From: Bosea sp. BIWAKO-01
GTDB lineage: Bacteria; Pseudomonadota; Alphaproteobacteria; Rhizobiales; Beijerinckiaceae
Assembly (NCBI RefSeq): GCF_001748145.1
Contig: NZ_BCQA01000001.1
Coordinates: forward strand, 868,001 to 932,000
DNA length: 64,000 nt
Direction of reading: 5' to 3'
Shown here: one piece after another, positions 43,752 through 54,473 of the stretch
Layout of the letters: every line of letters begins with the position of its first letter
Position numbering within the stretch: the first letter of the stretch is position 1
Notes under the pieces: generated by a model
What the model saw: the letters and a program-made list of their open reading frames with translations, nothing else
What the model was told of the DNA's origin: nothing
Databases searched by the model: none
Program-made: the position numbers and the translations under genes

Positions 43752-45431
43752 TCACATGTTCGAGTAACCCGGGCCGCCGCCCCCCTCAGGCACCACCCAG
43801 GTGATGTTCTGGGCGGGATCCTTGATGTCGCATGTCTTGCAGTGCACGCAGTTCTGCGCGTTGATGACGAAACGCGGGTCGCTCTTCGTCTCGTTATTCG
43901 CGTAGACGATCTCGTAGACGCCGGCCGGGCAATAGAGCCGGGCAGGCTCGCCATAGAGCGGCAGGTTCTTCGCCACAGGAATCGAGGGGTCGGTCAGCTT
44001 CAGATGCGCCGGCTGGTCTTCCTCGTGATTGGTCGAGGACAGGAACACCGACGACAGCTTGTCGAAGGAGAGCTTGCCGTCCGGCTTGGGATAGGTGATC
44101 GGCGTCACCTCGCTCAGTGGCTTCAGCGTCGCGTAATCCGGCTTGCCATGCTTGAGCGTGCCGAAAGGCGACCAGCCGAAGAGCTGGTTCAGCCACATGT
44201 CGATGCCGCCGAGCACGACACCGCCGATCGTCCCGAATTTCGACCAGAGCGGCTTGACGTTGCGGACCGGCTCGAGGTCGCGGCCGATCGGAGATGCGCG
44301 CCAGCTGGTTTCGATCTCGCTGACTTCATCATGCGCGCGTCCCGCCGCCAGCGCGGGCACAAGATGCTCGGCAGCCAGCATGCCGGACAGGATCGCGTTG
44401 TGGCTGCCCTTGATGCGCGGCACGTTGACGAAGCCGGCCGCGCAGCCGACCAACGCCCCGCCCGGGAAGCTGAGTTTCGGCACGGATTGCCAGCCGCCTT
44501 CGGTGATGGCGCGCGCGCCGTAGGACAGGCGCTTGCCGCCCTCGAAGACGTCGCGGATCATCGGGTGCGTCTTGAAACGCTGGAACTCGTCGAAGGGCGA
44601 GAGCGTCGGGTTCTCGTAGTTGAGATGCACGACGAAGCCGACGGTGACGAGATTGTCGTCGAAATGATAGAGGAACGAGCCGCCACCGGTCTTGCCGTCG
44701 AGCGGCCAGCCGAAGGAGTGTTGCACCCGGCCCTTGTGGAACTTCTCCGGCTTGACCTGCCAGATCTCCTTGAGGCCGATGCCGTATTTCTGGGGCTCAC
44801 GATCCTTGTCGAGACCAAAGCGCTGAATCGCGATCTTGGACAGCGAGCCGCGCGCCCCTTCCCCCAGTAGCGTGTAGCGTCCGCGCAGCTCCATGCCGCG
44901 GGTGAAGCGTTCGGAGACCGTGCCGTCCTTGGCGATCCCCATGTCACCCGTGGCGACACCGGTGACGGCACCCTTCTCGTCGAAGAGAAGCTGAGCGGCG
45001 GCGAAGCCCGGATAGATCTCGACACCCAGCGCCTCGGCGCGGGTCGCCAGATAGCGCGTCACCAGCCCGAGCGAGCCGACGAAATTGCCGTGATTGTTCA
45101 TCAGCTTCGGCATGCCGAAATTCGGCAGCCGGATTCCGCTCGGCTCGGTCAGGAAATAGAAGATGTCCTCGCTGACTTCCGTCGTCAGCGGGCGTGCCTC
45201 ATCCTGGCGCCAGTCAGGCAACAGCGCGTCAAGACCAATCGGATCGATCACCGCGCCCGAGAGGATATGGGCGCCCACCTCGGCCCCCTTCTCGACCACG
45301 ACCACCGAGATGGTCTCGTCGAGCTGTTTCAGGCGAATGGCGGCTGCGAGACCTGCGGGACCTGCGCCGACGATGACGACGTCATAGTCCATGCTCTCGC
45401 GCGGGGTGCTTTGCGCTTCCTCGAGTTCCAT
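43752..45431 (-). CDS. Electron transfer flavoprotein-ubiquinone oxidoreductase
   Basis: A 559-residue membrane-associated flavoprotein. The FAD-binding motif is YDVVIVGAGPAGLAAAIRL near residues 17-37. A quinone-binding region and the C-terminal [4Fe-4S] ferredoxin-like domain follow; the latter has the cysteine set YCPAGVYEI and NCVHCKTCDI. It passes electrons from reduced ETF (fed by acyl-CoA dehydrogenases, as at 22.3 kb) to ubiquinone. The ATG at 45431 is preceded by GAGGG; a TTG at 45449 is possible. ETF subunits are not in the window. Confidence 0.95.
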   Translation of the reverse strand: MELEEAQSTPRESMDYDVVIVGAGPAGLAAAIRLKQLDETISVVVVEKGAEVGAHILSGAVIDPIGLDALLPDWRQDEARPLTTEVSEDIFYFLTEPSGIRLPNFGMPKLMNNHGNFVGSLGLVTRYLATRAEALGVEIYPGFAAAQLLFDEKGAVTGVATGDMGIAKDGTVSERFTRGMELRGRYTLLGEGARGSLSKIAIQRFGLDKDREPQKYGIGLKEIWQVKPEKFHKGRVQHSFGWPLDGKTGGGSFLYHFDDNLVTVGFVVHLNYENPTLSPFDEFQRFKTHPMIRDVFEGGKRLSYGARAITEGGWQSVPKLSFPGGALVGCAAGFVNVPRIKGSHNAILSGMLAAEHLVPALAAGRAHDEVSEIETSWRASPIGRDLEPVRNVKPLWSKFGTIGGVVLGGIDMWLNQLFGWSPFGTLKHGKPDYATLKPLSEVTPITYPKPDGKLSFDKLSSVFLSSTNHEEDQPAHLKLTDPSIPVAKNLPLYGEPARLYCPAGVYEIVYANNETKSDPRFVINAQNCVHCKTCDIKDPAQNITWVVPEGGGGPGYSNM

Positions 45432-45650
45432 CCAGCCCTCCGCCAGCAACTTTCGCCTCGACGGCGATAGTTTACATATGAACGATCATGCTCTCTGGCT
45501 CAAGCCAAACCGAAACCAGATTGGAACCCCTCTATCCGGGCCCACGTTCCAATTTGCAACCGCGTTTGAACGCTCTGGCGAGCACGCGGAGCCGGGACAG
45601 CCGCCCGACAGGTGTCGCGAAGCCGTGTTGGACCGTGCTAAGACGCCGGG

Positions 45651-46463
45651 ATGATCCCTGCTGGCCACGATCCCGTCGAACTCATTGCCTGGTACGCCGA
45701 GATGGGCGTCACCGAGATGCTCGACGAGACGCCGCATGACCACTTCGCCGAATCCCCACAGGCCGCCGAAGCAGCCGCCACACAGGCTGCAGCACGCCGC
45801 AATCCTCTGCGCGCGGTTCCTGCTGCGCGCGTCATCGCGGCCGACGCAACGGCGCCCGACGAGGCCATGCAGAGCGCGCGCCTGCTGGCCGGGCAGGCCA
45901 AGACGCTCGACGAACTGAAGGTGGCACTGGCCAGCTTCGAGGGCTGCGCGCTCAAGGCCACCGCGAAGAATCTCGTCTTCGCCGACGGCAATCCGGAGGG
46001 GCGCGTGATGTTCGTCGGCGAGGCCCCCGGCGCCGATGAAGACAGGCTCGGCCTGCCCTTCGTCGGGCGCTCCGGCCAGTTGCTTGACCGGATGCTGGCG
46101 GCCATCGGCCTCAACCGGCAGGAACATGTCTACATCGCCAATCTTCTGCCCTGGCGTCCGCCCGGCAATCGCACGCCGACGCCGCAGGAGGTCGCGATCT
46201 GCCTGCCGTTCATTCAACGGCAGATCGAACTCGCCAATCCCGATATCCTCGTCTGCATCGGCGGCCCCTCTGCCCAGGGCCTGCTCGGCTTCACCGGCAT
46301 CCTCGCCTCGCGCGGCAAGTGGACCGAATATGAAATGGGCGCCCGGCGTATCCGGGCGCTTGCCACGCTTCACCCTGCCTATCTGTTGCGCCAGCCCCTG
46401 CAGAAACGCCTCGCCTGGCGCGACATGCGGGCGCTCAAGGCGGCGCTCGACGCAGCCAGCTAG
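45651..46463 (+). CDS. Uracil-DNA glycosylase, family 4/5-like
   Basis: A 270-residue enzyme that removes uracil from DNA. The active-site GEAPGADEDRLGLPFVG motif is at about 121-137 and the C-terminal HPAYLLRQP motif at about 240. An N-terminal 90-residue extension (Ala/Glu-rich) precedes the core. Family-4 members bind a [4Fe-4S] cluster through four Cys; here only three Cys are visible (EGC, ICLPF, VCIGG) because the usual N-terminal C-x2-C reads C-x-x-K, so the cluster may be altered. Divergent from the ETF-QO gene. Confidence 0.9.
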   Translation: MIPAGHDPVELIAWYAEMGVTEMLDETPHDHFAESPQAAEAAATQAAARRNPLRAVPAARVIAADATAPDEAMQSARLLAGQAKTLDELKVALASFEGCALKATAKNLVFADGNPEGRVMFVGEAPGADEDRLGLPFVGRSGQLLDRMLAAIGLNRQEHVYIANLLPWRPPGNRTPTPQEVAICLPFIQRQIELANPDILVCIGGPSAQGLLGFTGILASRGKWTEYEMGARRIRALATLHPAYLLRQPLQKRLAWRDMRALKAALDAAS

Positions 46464-46651
46464 AGTATTCGGCTGCGCCAACGCGGCCCTGCCGCAGCGA
46501 CATCCCGGCCCACGGCAAATGGGACATTGCGGCTATCATTGACGCAATAGGAAGGGCCCGGGGAACCACCTGCGCACGAGCCGGTTGACGAACAGCTTGA
46601 GTTCCGGGCCTCTCTCCACGAGATTGCTCGGGACTAGACGGGGGTACCGCC

Positions 46652-47533
46652 ATGCGCTGGGAAGATTATCGCCAGTCCGAGAATCTCGAGGACAGGCGCA
46701 ATGGCGGCGGCGGCTTCGCCGGGCTCCCCGGGGGGCGCGGCGGTGTCGGCATCGGAACCATGGTCGTGCTCGGCCTTGTCGGCTGGGCGCTCGGGATCGA
46801 TCCGCGCATCCTGATCGGTGGCGCCGAGATGCTCGGGGTCGGGCGCAGCGCCCCGACCCAGGAGAGCCGCCCGGCCTCGGGCCCGCCGCAGGATGAAATG
46901 GGCCGCTTCGTTTCGGCGGTGCTGGCGCAGAACGAGGACATCTGGACCAAGATCCTGCCGCAGCAGGCGAACCGCCGCTACGAACCGCCGAAGCTCGTGC
47001 TGTTCTCGCGCATCGATCGCTCGGGTTGCGGCACGGCACAGGCAGCGATGGGGCCGTTCTATTGCCCCGAGGACAAGAAGGTCTATCTCGACCTCTCCTT
47101 CTTCCAGGAGATGCAGCGCAAGCTCGGCGGCGGTGGTGACTTCGCCTATGCCTATGTGATCGGCCATGAGGTCGGCCATCACATCCAGAACCTGCTCGGC
47201 ATCCTGCCCAAGGTGAACCAGCTGCGACAGCGCATCTCGGAGCGCGAATCGAATGCGCTGTCAGTGCGGGTCGAGCTGCAGGCGGACTGCTTCGCCGGTG
47301 TCTGGGCGCATAACGTCCAGGCGATGGGCCGAATCGACCAGGGCGATGTCGACGAGGCGATGCGGACGGCGGCGGCGATCGGCGATGACCGGCTGCAGCA
47401 AGCCTCGCAAGGTGTGGCCGTGCCCGATTCCTTCACCCACGGCTCGTCGGCGCAGCGCACACGCTGGTTCACGACAGGCTTCAAGTCCGGCTCGCTGCAA
47501 AGCTGCGACACCTTCCGGACGAACCAGCTCTAG
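46652..47533 (+). CDS. YpfJ-family neutral zinc metallopeptidase
   Basis: A 293-residue membrane-anchored protein. It begins MRWEDYRQSENLEDRR, the family start, followed by a Gly-rich linker and a hydrophobic segment (about 35-52, VGIGTMVVLGLVGWALGI). The zinc motif is HEVGHH at 172-177, with the third ligand region ELQADCFAGVWAH downstream. The active domain is likely periplasmic. Substrate unknown. Composite repeat modules follow its stop codon directly. Confidence 0.9.
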   Translation: MRWEDYRQSENLEDRRNGGGGFAGLPGGRGGVGIGTMVVLGLVGWALGIDPRILIGGAEMLGVGRSAPTQESRPASGPPQDEMGRFVSAVLAQNEDIWTKILPQQANRRYEPPKLVLFSRIDRSGCGTAQAAMGPFYCPEDKKVYLDLSFFQEMQRKLGGGGDFAYAYVIGHEVGHHIQNLLGILPKVNQLRQRISERESNALSVRVELQADCFAGVWAHNVQAMGRIDQGDVDEAMRTAAAIGDDRLQQASQGVAVPDSFTHGSSAQRTRWFTTGFKSGSLQSCDTFRTNQL

Positions 47534-47627
47534 ATCATCGGACCGGGTCTCGTATCCGGTCCGATCTCACCTTCTGGGGTTGCATCGGCCGTCCCCGAGG
47601 ACCGCAATCCACCGTTCGGCCCGATGC
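47533..47627 (+). repeat. Composite dispersed repeat, two modules, copy E
   Basis: Module 2 (47533-47566, GATCATCGGACCGG...CCGGTCCGATC) is joined by the spacer TCACCTTCTGGGGTT to module 1 (47582-47627, GCATCGGCC...GGCCCGATGC). It is the reverse complement layout of the element at 20472-20568, so the whole ~95-base unit behaves as one mobile or inherited block. It sits between the peptidase and a convergent glycosyltransferase-like gene. Confidence 0.85.
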
Positions 47628-47635
47628 CTTGGGTC

Positions 47636-48124
47636 TCAGGATACGGCACGCTCCCGGCGCACCGAGAGACGCCGCGGCGCGGCATTCAGCCGTCCGGCCA
47701 GAACCAGTCCCTTCGGCAGCACCAGGCCGGCCCGCAGCCGACGCGGGCCGAATGACAGCGCGGCGCGCTCCTTGAGCGCCGCAGCAACCCCGCTCAGTGG
47801 CAGCAAGGCAGGCCTGTCGGGCGCCAGCAGCAGATGGCGCTCAGTCGCCTGAATCCAGTTTGGCTGCAGGATGTCCCCGGCGCTCAACAGAAGCAGCCAA
47901 TCGCCGCGCGCCTGTGCGGCACCGGCATGCCAGCTTTCAGGCACAGCCGCCCTGACATAGGTCGCACCCGTCGCATCGGCGAGGCGCTCCACCTCCCCCT
48001 CACCGTTCGCATCGACGACCACGGCATGGCCGAGGAAACCTTCGGCAACGGCCGGGATCAGCACGGAAAAAGTCGCAGCGAGTGCTCTGGCCGGTCCGTC
48101 GGCCCTGATGACGGCTGTAAGCAT
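47636..48124 (-). CDS. Small glycosyltransferase-like (GT2-type) protein
   Basis: A 162-residue protein with the opening MLTAVIRADGPARALAATFS, a VVVDANGEGEVERLADATGA segment and GDWLLLLSAGD, the D-x-D-like metal-site region of a GT-A glycosyltransferase written here as SAGD. It is much shorter than typical GT2 enzymes (about 230 or more), so it may be a minimal or non-catalytic member. Ends next to a palindromic repeat. Start chosen at ATG 48124; the frame extends to 48175. Confidence 0.65.
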   Translation of the reverse strand: MLTAVIRADGPARALAATFSVLIPAVAEGFLGHAVVVDANGEGEVERLADATGATYVRAAVPESWHAGAAQARGDWLLLLSAGDILQPNWIQATERHLLLAPDRPALLPLSGVAAALKERAALSFGPRRLRAGLVLPKGLVLAGRLNAAPRRLSVRRERAVS

Positions 48125-48251
48125 GGCCCATTGATTATGACGCAGCGCAACATGCCGCAATCCCGCCGCTTGCATTCTGTTCCCTTTATGTTCACATTGA
48201 TAGTCACGGAAACGCCGATTCTTACGGCCCTCTCAGGAACGGCTCAGCGCC

Positions 48252-49442
48252 ATGCAGCAAGCCAGACCCAGTTCGCGACCGATCGCAGCCCAGCCGCTCA
48301 GGCGGCATGACGGCGAAACCCTGTCGGCATCCGCGCGTGTCGCCCCGGCGGATCCGCTCGCCTATGCCGGCCACCGCATCGATCCGGAACGACGGCGCGG
48401 GCGCGGTGCAACGATCAATCCAGGCGGACGCTTCGAGACCGAGCAGCGCGTCGCCGAAGATGATGGTTGGGGCTCTCTCGGCGAATTGCCCGCCTTCAAG
48501 ACCGAGGTCGCGATCGAGAAGGCGCGCACGATCATCACGCGAAACGATTCGCCGGATATTTCGTTCGACCGATCGATCAACCCCTATCGCGGCTGCGAGC
48601 ATGGCTGCGTCTACTGTTTCGCGCGACCGAGCCATGCCTATCTCGGGCTGTCCCCCGGGCTCGATTTCGAGAGCAAGTTGACAGCCAAGCCCGACGCCGC
48701 GCTGCTGCTCGAGAAGGAATTGTCGGCACCGTCCTACCAGCCGCGAACCATCGCGATCGGCACCAATACCGACGCCTATCAGCCGATCGAGAAGAAGCTC
48801 CGGATCATGCGCTCGATCCTGGAGGTGCTGGCGCACTTCCGCCATCCGGTCGGCATCGTCACGAAATCGGCGCTGGTCCAGCGCGACATCGACATCCTGG
48901 CACCGATGGCAGCCCAGGGGCTCGCCAAGGTCGCGATCTCCGTGACGACGCTCGATCCCAAGATCGCGCGCGGCATGGAACCGCGCGCCGCCGCGCCAGC
49001 GAAACGGCTGGAGACGATCAAACGCCTGTCGGATGCCGGCATTCCGGTGACCGTGCTGGTCGCGCCCATCATCCCGGCGATCAACGAGCAGGAAATCGAG
49101 CGCATCCTCGACGCCGCCAAGGCCGCCGGGGCGCGCGAGGCCGGTTACGTGCTGCTGCGCCTGCCGCTCGAGGTGAAGGATCTCGTCCAGGACTGGCTCC
49201 TGACCCACCACCCGGACAAGCTGCGCCATGTCGTTTCGCTGATCCGCTCGACACGCGGCGGCAAGGATTACGACTCGGCCTGGGGCCAGCGGCAGGTCGG
49301 TTCCGGGCCCTATGCCTGGATGATCGGGCGGCGCTTCGAAATGGCAGCCGAACGCCTCGGCTTCAACACGACGCGTCTCAGGCTCCGCACCGACCTTTTC
49401 CTCAAGCCGGAGAAGGAAAAGGCACAACTCAGCCTGTTCTAG
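48252..49442 (+). CDS. PA0069-family radical SAM protein
   Basis: A 396-residue radical SAM enzyme. The cluster motif is C115-EHG-C119-VY-C122 (CEHGCVYCFARPSH), in the form typical of PA0069 and spore photoproduct lyase-like proteins. The N-terminal part carries NPYRGCEHGC context and the C-terminal part QVGSGPYAWMIGRRFEMAA. The reaction is unknown; the family is often proposed to act on nucleic acids. Upstream 127 bases hold no gene; rnhB follows 51 bases after. Confidence 0.92.
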   Translation: MQQARPSSRPIAAQPLRRHDGETLSASARVAPADPLAYAGHRIDPERRRGRGATINPGGRFETEQRVAEDDGWGSLGELPAFKTEVAIEKARTIITRNDSPDISFDRSINPYRGCEHGCVYCFARPSHAYLGLSPGLDFESKLTAKPDAALLLEKELSAPSYQPRTIAIGTNTDAYQPIEKKLRIMRSILEVLAHFRHPVGIVTKSALVQRDIDILAPMAAQGLAKVAISVTTLDPKIARGMEPRAAAPAKRLETIKRLSDAGIPVTVLVAPIIPAINEQEIERILDAAKAAGAREAGYVLLRLPLEVKDLVQDWLLTHHPDKLRHVVSLIRSTRGGKDYDSAWGQRQVGSGPYAWMIGRRFEMAAERLGFNTTRLRLRTDLFLKPEKEKAQLSLF

Positions 49443-49493
49443 GCGACGACCTTCCGGCATAAGCCCGGCAACGATTTCTTTCCTGGACCGGGC

Positions 49494-50105
49494 ATGGCCG
49501 CCGATTTCAGCCGCGAGGCGCAGGCAATTGAGCAAGGATTCTGGCCGCTGGCCGGTGTCGACGAGGTCGGGCGCGGGCCGCTGGCCGGGCCGGTGGTGGC
49601 GGCTGCCGTCATTCTCGACCCCGGCCTGATCCCGGCCGGCCTCGCCGATTCGAAGGAACTCAGCGCCGCAAGGCGCGAAGCGCTGTTCGGGGAGATTGCC
49701 AAAGCTGCGCTTGGCATCGGCATCGGCAGCGTCACAGCGCAGGAGATCGACGTGCTCAACATCAGGCAGGCGACGCAGCTCGCCATGAAACGCGCGGTTG
49801 CCGGTCTGCCTGTCCAGCCGCGGCATGTGCTGGTCGATGGCAACGACCCTCCCACTCTCCCCTGCCCCTGCGATGCGATCATCAAGGGCGACGGCAGCGT
49901 GGCCTCGATTGCAGCCGCATCGATCATCGCAAAGGTGACGCGCGACCGGATGATGGCGCGCCTGGCGACGCATTATCCGGCTTATGGTTTTGCCGGGCAT
50001 GCCGGCTATGGCACGGCCGCGCATCGCGCGGCGCTACAGATCCATGGCCCGTGCCCGGAACACCGTTTTTCCTTCGCGCCGATCAAGGGCGTATGGCGGC
50101 GCTGA
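49494..50105 (+). CDS. rnhB: Ribonuclease HII
   Basis: A 203-residue enzyme that removes single ribonucleotides and RNA primers from RNA-DNA hybrids. The active-site block G-V-D23-E24[11 protein letters not shown] is clear, and other acidic residues appear in LVDGNDPP and [22 protein letters not shown] at 49494 is preceded by a GGACCGGGC stretch. It lies head-to-tail before ccrM with a 190-base gap that carries regulatory signals. Confidence 0.96.
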   Translation: MAADFSREAQAIEQGFWPLAGVDEVGRGPLAGPVVAAAVILDPGLIPAGLADSKELSAARREALFGEIAKAALGIGIGSVTAQEIDVLNIRQATQLAMKRAVAGLPVQPRHVLVDGNDPPTLPCPCDAIIKGDGSVASIAAASIIAKVTRDRMMARLATHYPAYGFAGHAGYGTAAHRAALQIHGPCPEHRFSFAPIKGVWRR

Positions 50106-50130
50106 GCGATCGTGCGACGCCCGCGAGGCG

Positions 50131-50145
50131 TTAGCCGTTTCTTAA
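50131..50145 (+). promoter_or_regulatory. Candidate CtrA box upstream of ccrM
   Basis: TTAG-CCGTTTC-TTAA matches the CtrA consensus TTAA-N7-TTAA at seven of eight positions, 26 bases past the rnhB stop. CtrA is known to activate ccrM in Caulobacter. Three GANTC sites (50157-50161, 50248-50252, 50337-50341) lie downstream. Confidence 0.5.
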
Positions 50146-52543
<2,398 letters not shown>

Positions 52544-52605
52544 GGACCCGGTTTAGCGTGCCGCCCCCCAACCGCAAGCTCCGCAACGCGCGAAAGTCCG
52601 GAAAC

Positions 52606-53166
52606 GTGGCCCAGGCGAACGCCATCCCCGCCCTCGAAACGCGCCGCCTGGTCCTCAAGCCGCTGACGCTCGATGACGCAGCAGCGATCCAGGCGCTGTT
52701 TCCGCATTGGGAGATCGTGCGCTATCTCACAAGGCGGGTGCCCTGGCCCTACCCGCCCGACGGCGCGCTCACCTATCTGCATGAGCTTGCCCTGCCGGGA
52801 ATGGCTGAGGGCACGGAATGGCACTGGAGCCTGCGGCTGAAGAGCGAGCCTGGCCAACTCGTCGGCCTGATCTCGCTCAGGGAGGGCGAGGACGAGAACC
52901 GCGGCTTCTGGCTCGGTCTGCCCTGGCAGGGACAAGGGCTGATGAGCGAAGCGGCGGCCGCCGTCACCGATTTCTGGTTCGATGTCCTCGGGCGTTCGGT
53001 GCTGCGCGTGCCGAAGGCCGCCGACAACACCGCGTCCCGCCGCATCTCCGAGAGCGGCGGCATGCGCGTCATCCGGGCCGAGATGCGCGATTATGTCGGC
53101 GGCCGGCATCTTTCGGAGATCTGGGAGATCAGCGCCGAGGAGTGGCGACGTCACCGTAACAGCTGA
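52606..53166 (+). CDS. GNAT family N-acetyltransferase (RimJ/RimL-like)
   Basis: A 186-residue acetyltransferase. It opens ETRRLVLKPLTLDDAAAIQALF, characteristic of the RimJ/RimL group (acetyltransf_3). The acetyl-CoA loop region is FWLGLPWQGQGLMSEAAAAV (Q-x-x-G-x-G/A type), followed by NTASRRISESGGMRV. The acceptor (protein N-terminus or small amine) is unknown. GTG start at 52606; the frame extends upstream to 52531 antisense to mutY. Confidence 0.88.
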   Translation: MAQANAIPALETRRLVLKPLTLDDAAAIQALFPHWEIVRYLTRRVPWPYPPDGALTYLHELALPGMAEGTEWHWSLRLKSEPGQLVGLISLREGEDENRGFWLGLPWQGQGLMSEAAAAVTDFWFDVLGRSVLRVPKAADNTASRRISESGGMRVIRAEMRDYVGGRHLSEIWEISAEEWRRHRNS

Positions 53167-53214
53167 TAGAGCTTCGGCCCTTGTCGCGCCGATGCGCCGG
53201 ACCCAGAATAGAGC

Positions 53215-53697
53215 ATGGCTGCCAAACCCCTCGCCGACCTGATCGATGACTGCCTTGCGCCGGCGCTCGCCGCGCAGGGTTTTGCCGGGCGCGCCATCGT
53301 CTCGCTCTGGCCGGAGATTGTCGGCGAGCGGCTGGCTGCACGGTCGCGGCCGCTCAAGATCGACTGGCCGCGCCGACGCCCGGCGCCCGGCGAGACCTCG
53401 GAACCGGCGACGCTCGTCGTGCGCGTCGAGGGCGCCTTCGCGCTCGACATGCAACAACTCGGGCCCGTGGTCCTGGAACGGGTCAACACCCATCTCGGTT
53501 GGCGCGCCGTCGGCAAGCTCGTGCTGAAACAGGGCCCGGTCGAGGCCCCGCAGCAGAAACCGGTTCCTCCGCCGCCCGATCCGGCTGTCGTCGGAAGGAT
53601 CGCCCAGCAGGTCGCCCATATCGAAGACCCGGGACTCCGGGCCGCGCTGGAACGGCTCGGCCTGGGCGTGGCTCAGAAATCCGCCACCACGAGATGA
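53215..53697 (+). CDS. DciA/DUF721 family protein
   Basis: A 160-residue protein of the DUF721/DciA family, the ancestral replicative helicase loader or operator. It has PLADLIDDCLAPALAAQGFA and LWPEIVGERLAARSRPLKI in its N-terminal KH-like fold and a disordered Pro-rich tail. In many Alphaproteobacteria it sits between mutY and the dsbA-smc pair, as here. It probably helps load DnaB. Confidence 0.85.
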   Translation: MAAKPLADLIDDCLAPALAAQGFAGRAIVSLWPEIVGERLAARSRPLKIDWPRRRPAPGETSEPATLVVRVEGAFALDMQQLGPVVLERVNTHLGWRAVGKLVLKQGPVEAPQQKPVPPPPDPAVVGRIAQQVAHIEDPGLRAALERLGLGVAQKSATTR

Positions 53698-53801
53698 CAC
53701 GGCTTCGTGAGGAAGCCGTCATTCCCCGCGAACCGATCTTGCCACATTCGTGTTGGCCACTATGGTCCCGACACCGATTTGGCCCCTTAGGATATTGCAC
53801 G

Positions 53802-54431
53802 ATGACGAACAGGCGACAGCTTCTGACCGGCGCGGCCGGGATCGCAGCCGCCGCGATGCTGGGTTCCGCTCCGGCCCGGGCGCAATCCTCGACTGCCGAC
53901 CTCGCTGTCGCCGGCCCGCTGGGCGATGTCTGGCTCGGCAAGCCCGACGCCAAGGTCAGCATCATCGAATACGCCTCGCTGACCTGCAGCCATTGCGCGA
54001 CCTTCCACCGCGATACCTGGCCGGCGCTGAAGGCGAAATATATCGACACCGGCAAGGCGCGCTTCACGCTGCGCGAATTCCCGCTCGACCCGCTGGCGAC
54101 GGCGGGCTTCATGCTGGCGCGCTGCAACGGCAACGACAAATACTACCCGATGTCGGATCTGCTGTTCGATCAGCAGCGCAACTGGGCTTTCACCGAGAAG
54201 CCGGTCGATGCGTTGGCCGCGATGGTGAAGCAGGCCGGTTTCACACAGGAATCTTTTGAAGCCTGCTTGAAACGGCAGGATATCTATGACGCCGTCACGC
54301 AAGTGAAGGATCGCGGGGCCAAGGCTGGTGTCGACTCGACGCCGACCTTCTTCATCAACGGGCAAAAGCGTGCAGGTGCGCTTTCGATCGCGGAATTCGA
54401 CAAGATCCTCGAGCCGCTGCTGGCCGGCTAA
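53802..54431 (+). CDS. DsbA-family thioredoxin-like protein
   Basis: A 209-residue periplasmic protein. The signal region MTNRRQLLTGAAGIAAAAML contains RR and could be Tat-dependent; cleavage is near PARAQ. The thioredoxin fold (DSBA_like/thioredoxin_4) has the redox pair C62-SH-C65 (TCSHCATFH) and the cis-Pro loop GVDSTPTFFINGQ. It oxidises or isomerises disulphides of exported proteins. Upstream of smc, the same order as in other rhizobia. Confidence 0.93.
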   Translation: MTNRRQLLTGAAGIAAAAMLGSAPARAQSSTADLAVAGPLGDVWLGKPDAKVSIIEYASLTCSHCATFHRDTWPALKAKYIDTGKARFTLREFPLDPLATAGFMLARCNGNDKYYPMSDLLFDQQRNWAFTEKPVDALAAMVKQAGFTQESFEACLKRQDIYDAVTQVKDRGAKAGVDSTPTFFINGQKRAGALSIAEFDKILEPLLAG

Positions 54432-54473
54432 GCCCACGCGCCACCCTGCCGCCCTGGACGATGAGGCGCGTCG

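Noticed and set aside
48222..50024. 600-codon minus-strand frame opposite the radical SAM and rnhB genes
   Set aside because: Shadow; the plus-strand genes carry complete catalytic motifs.
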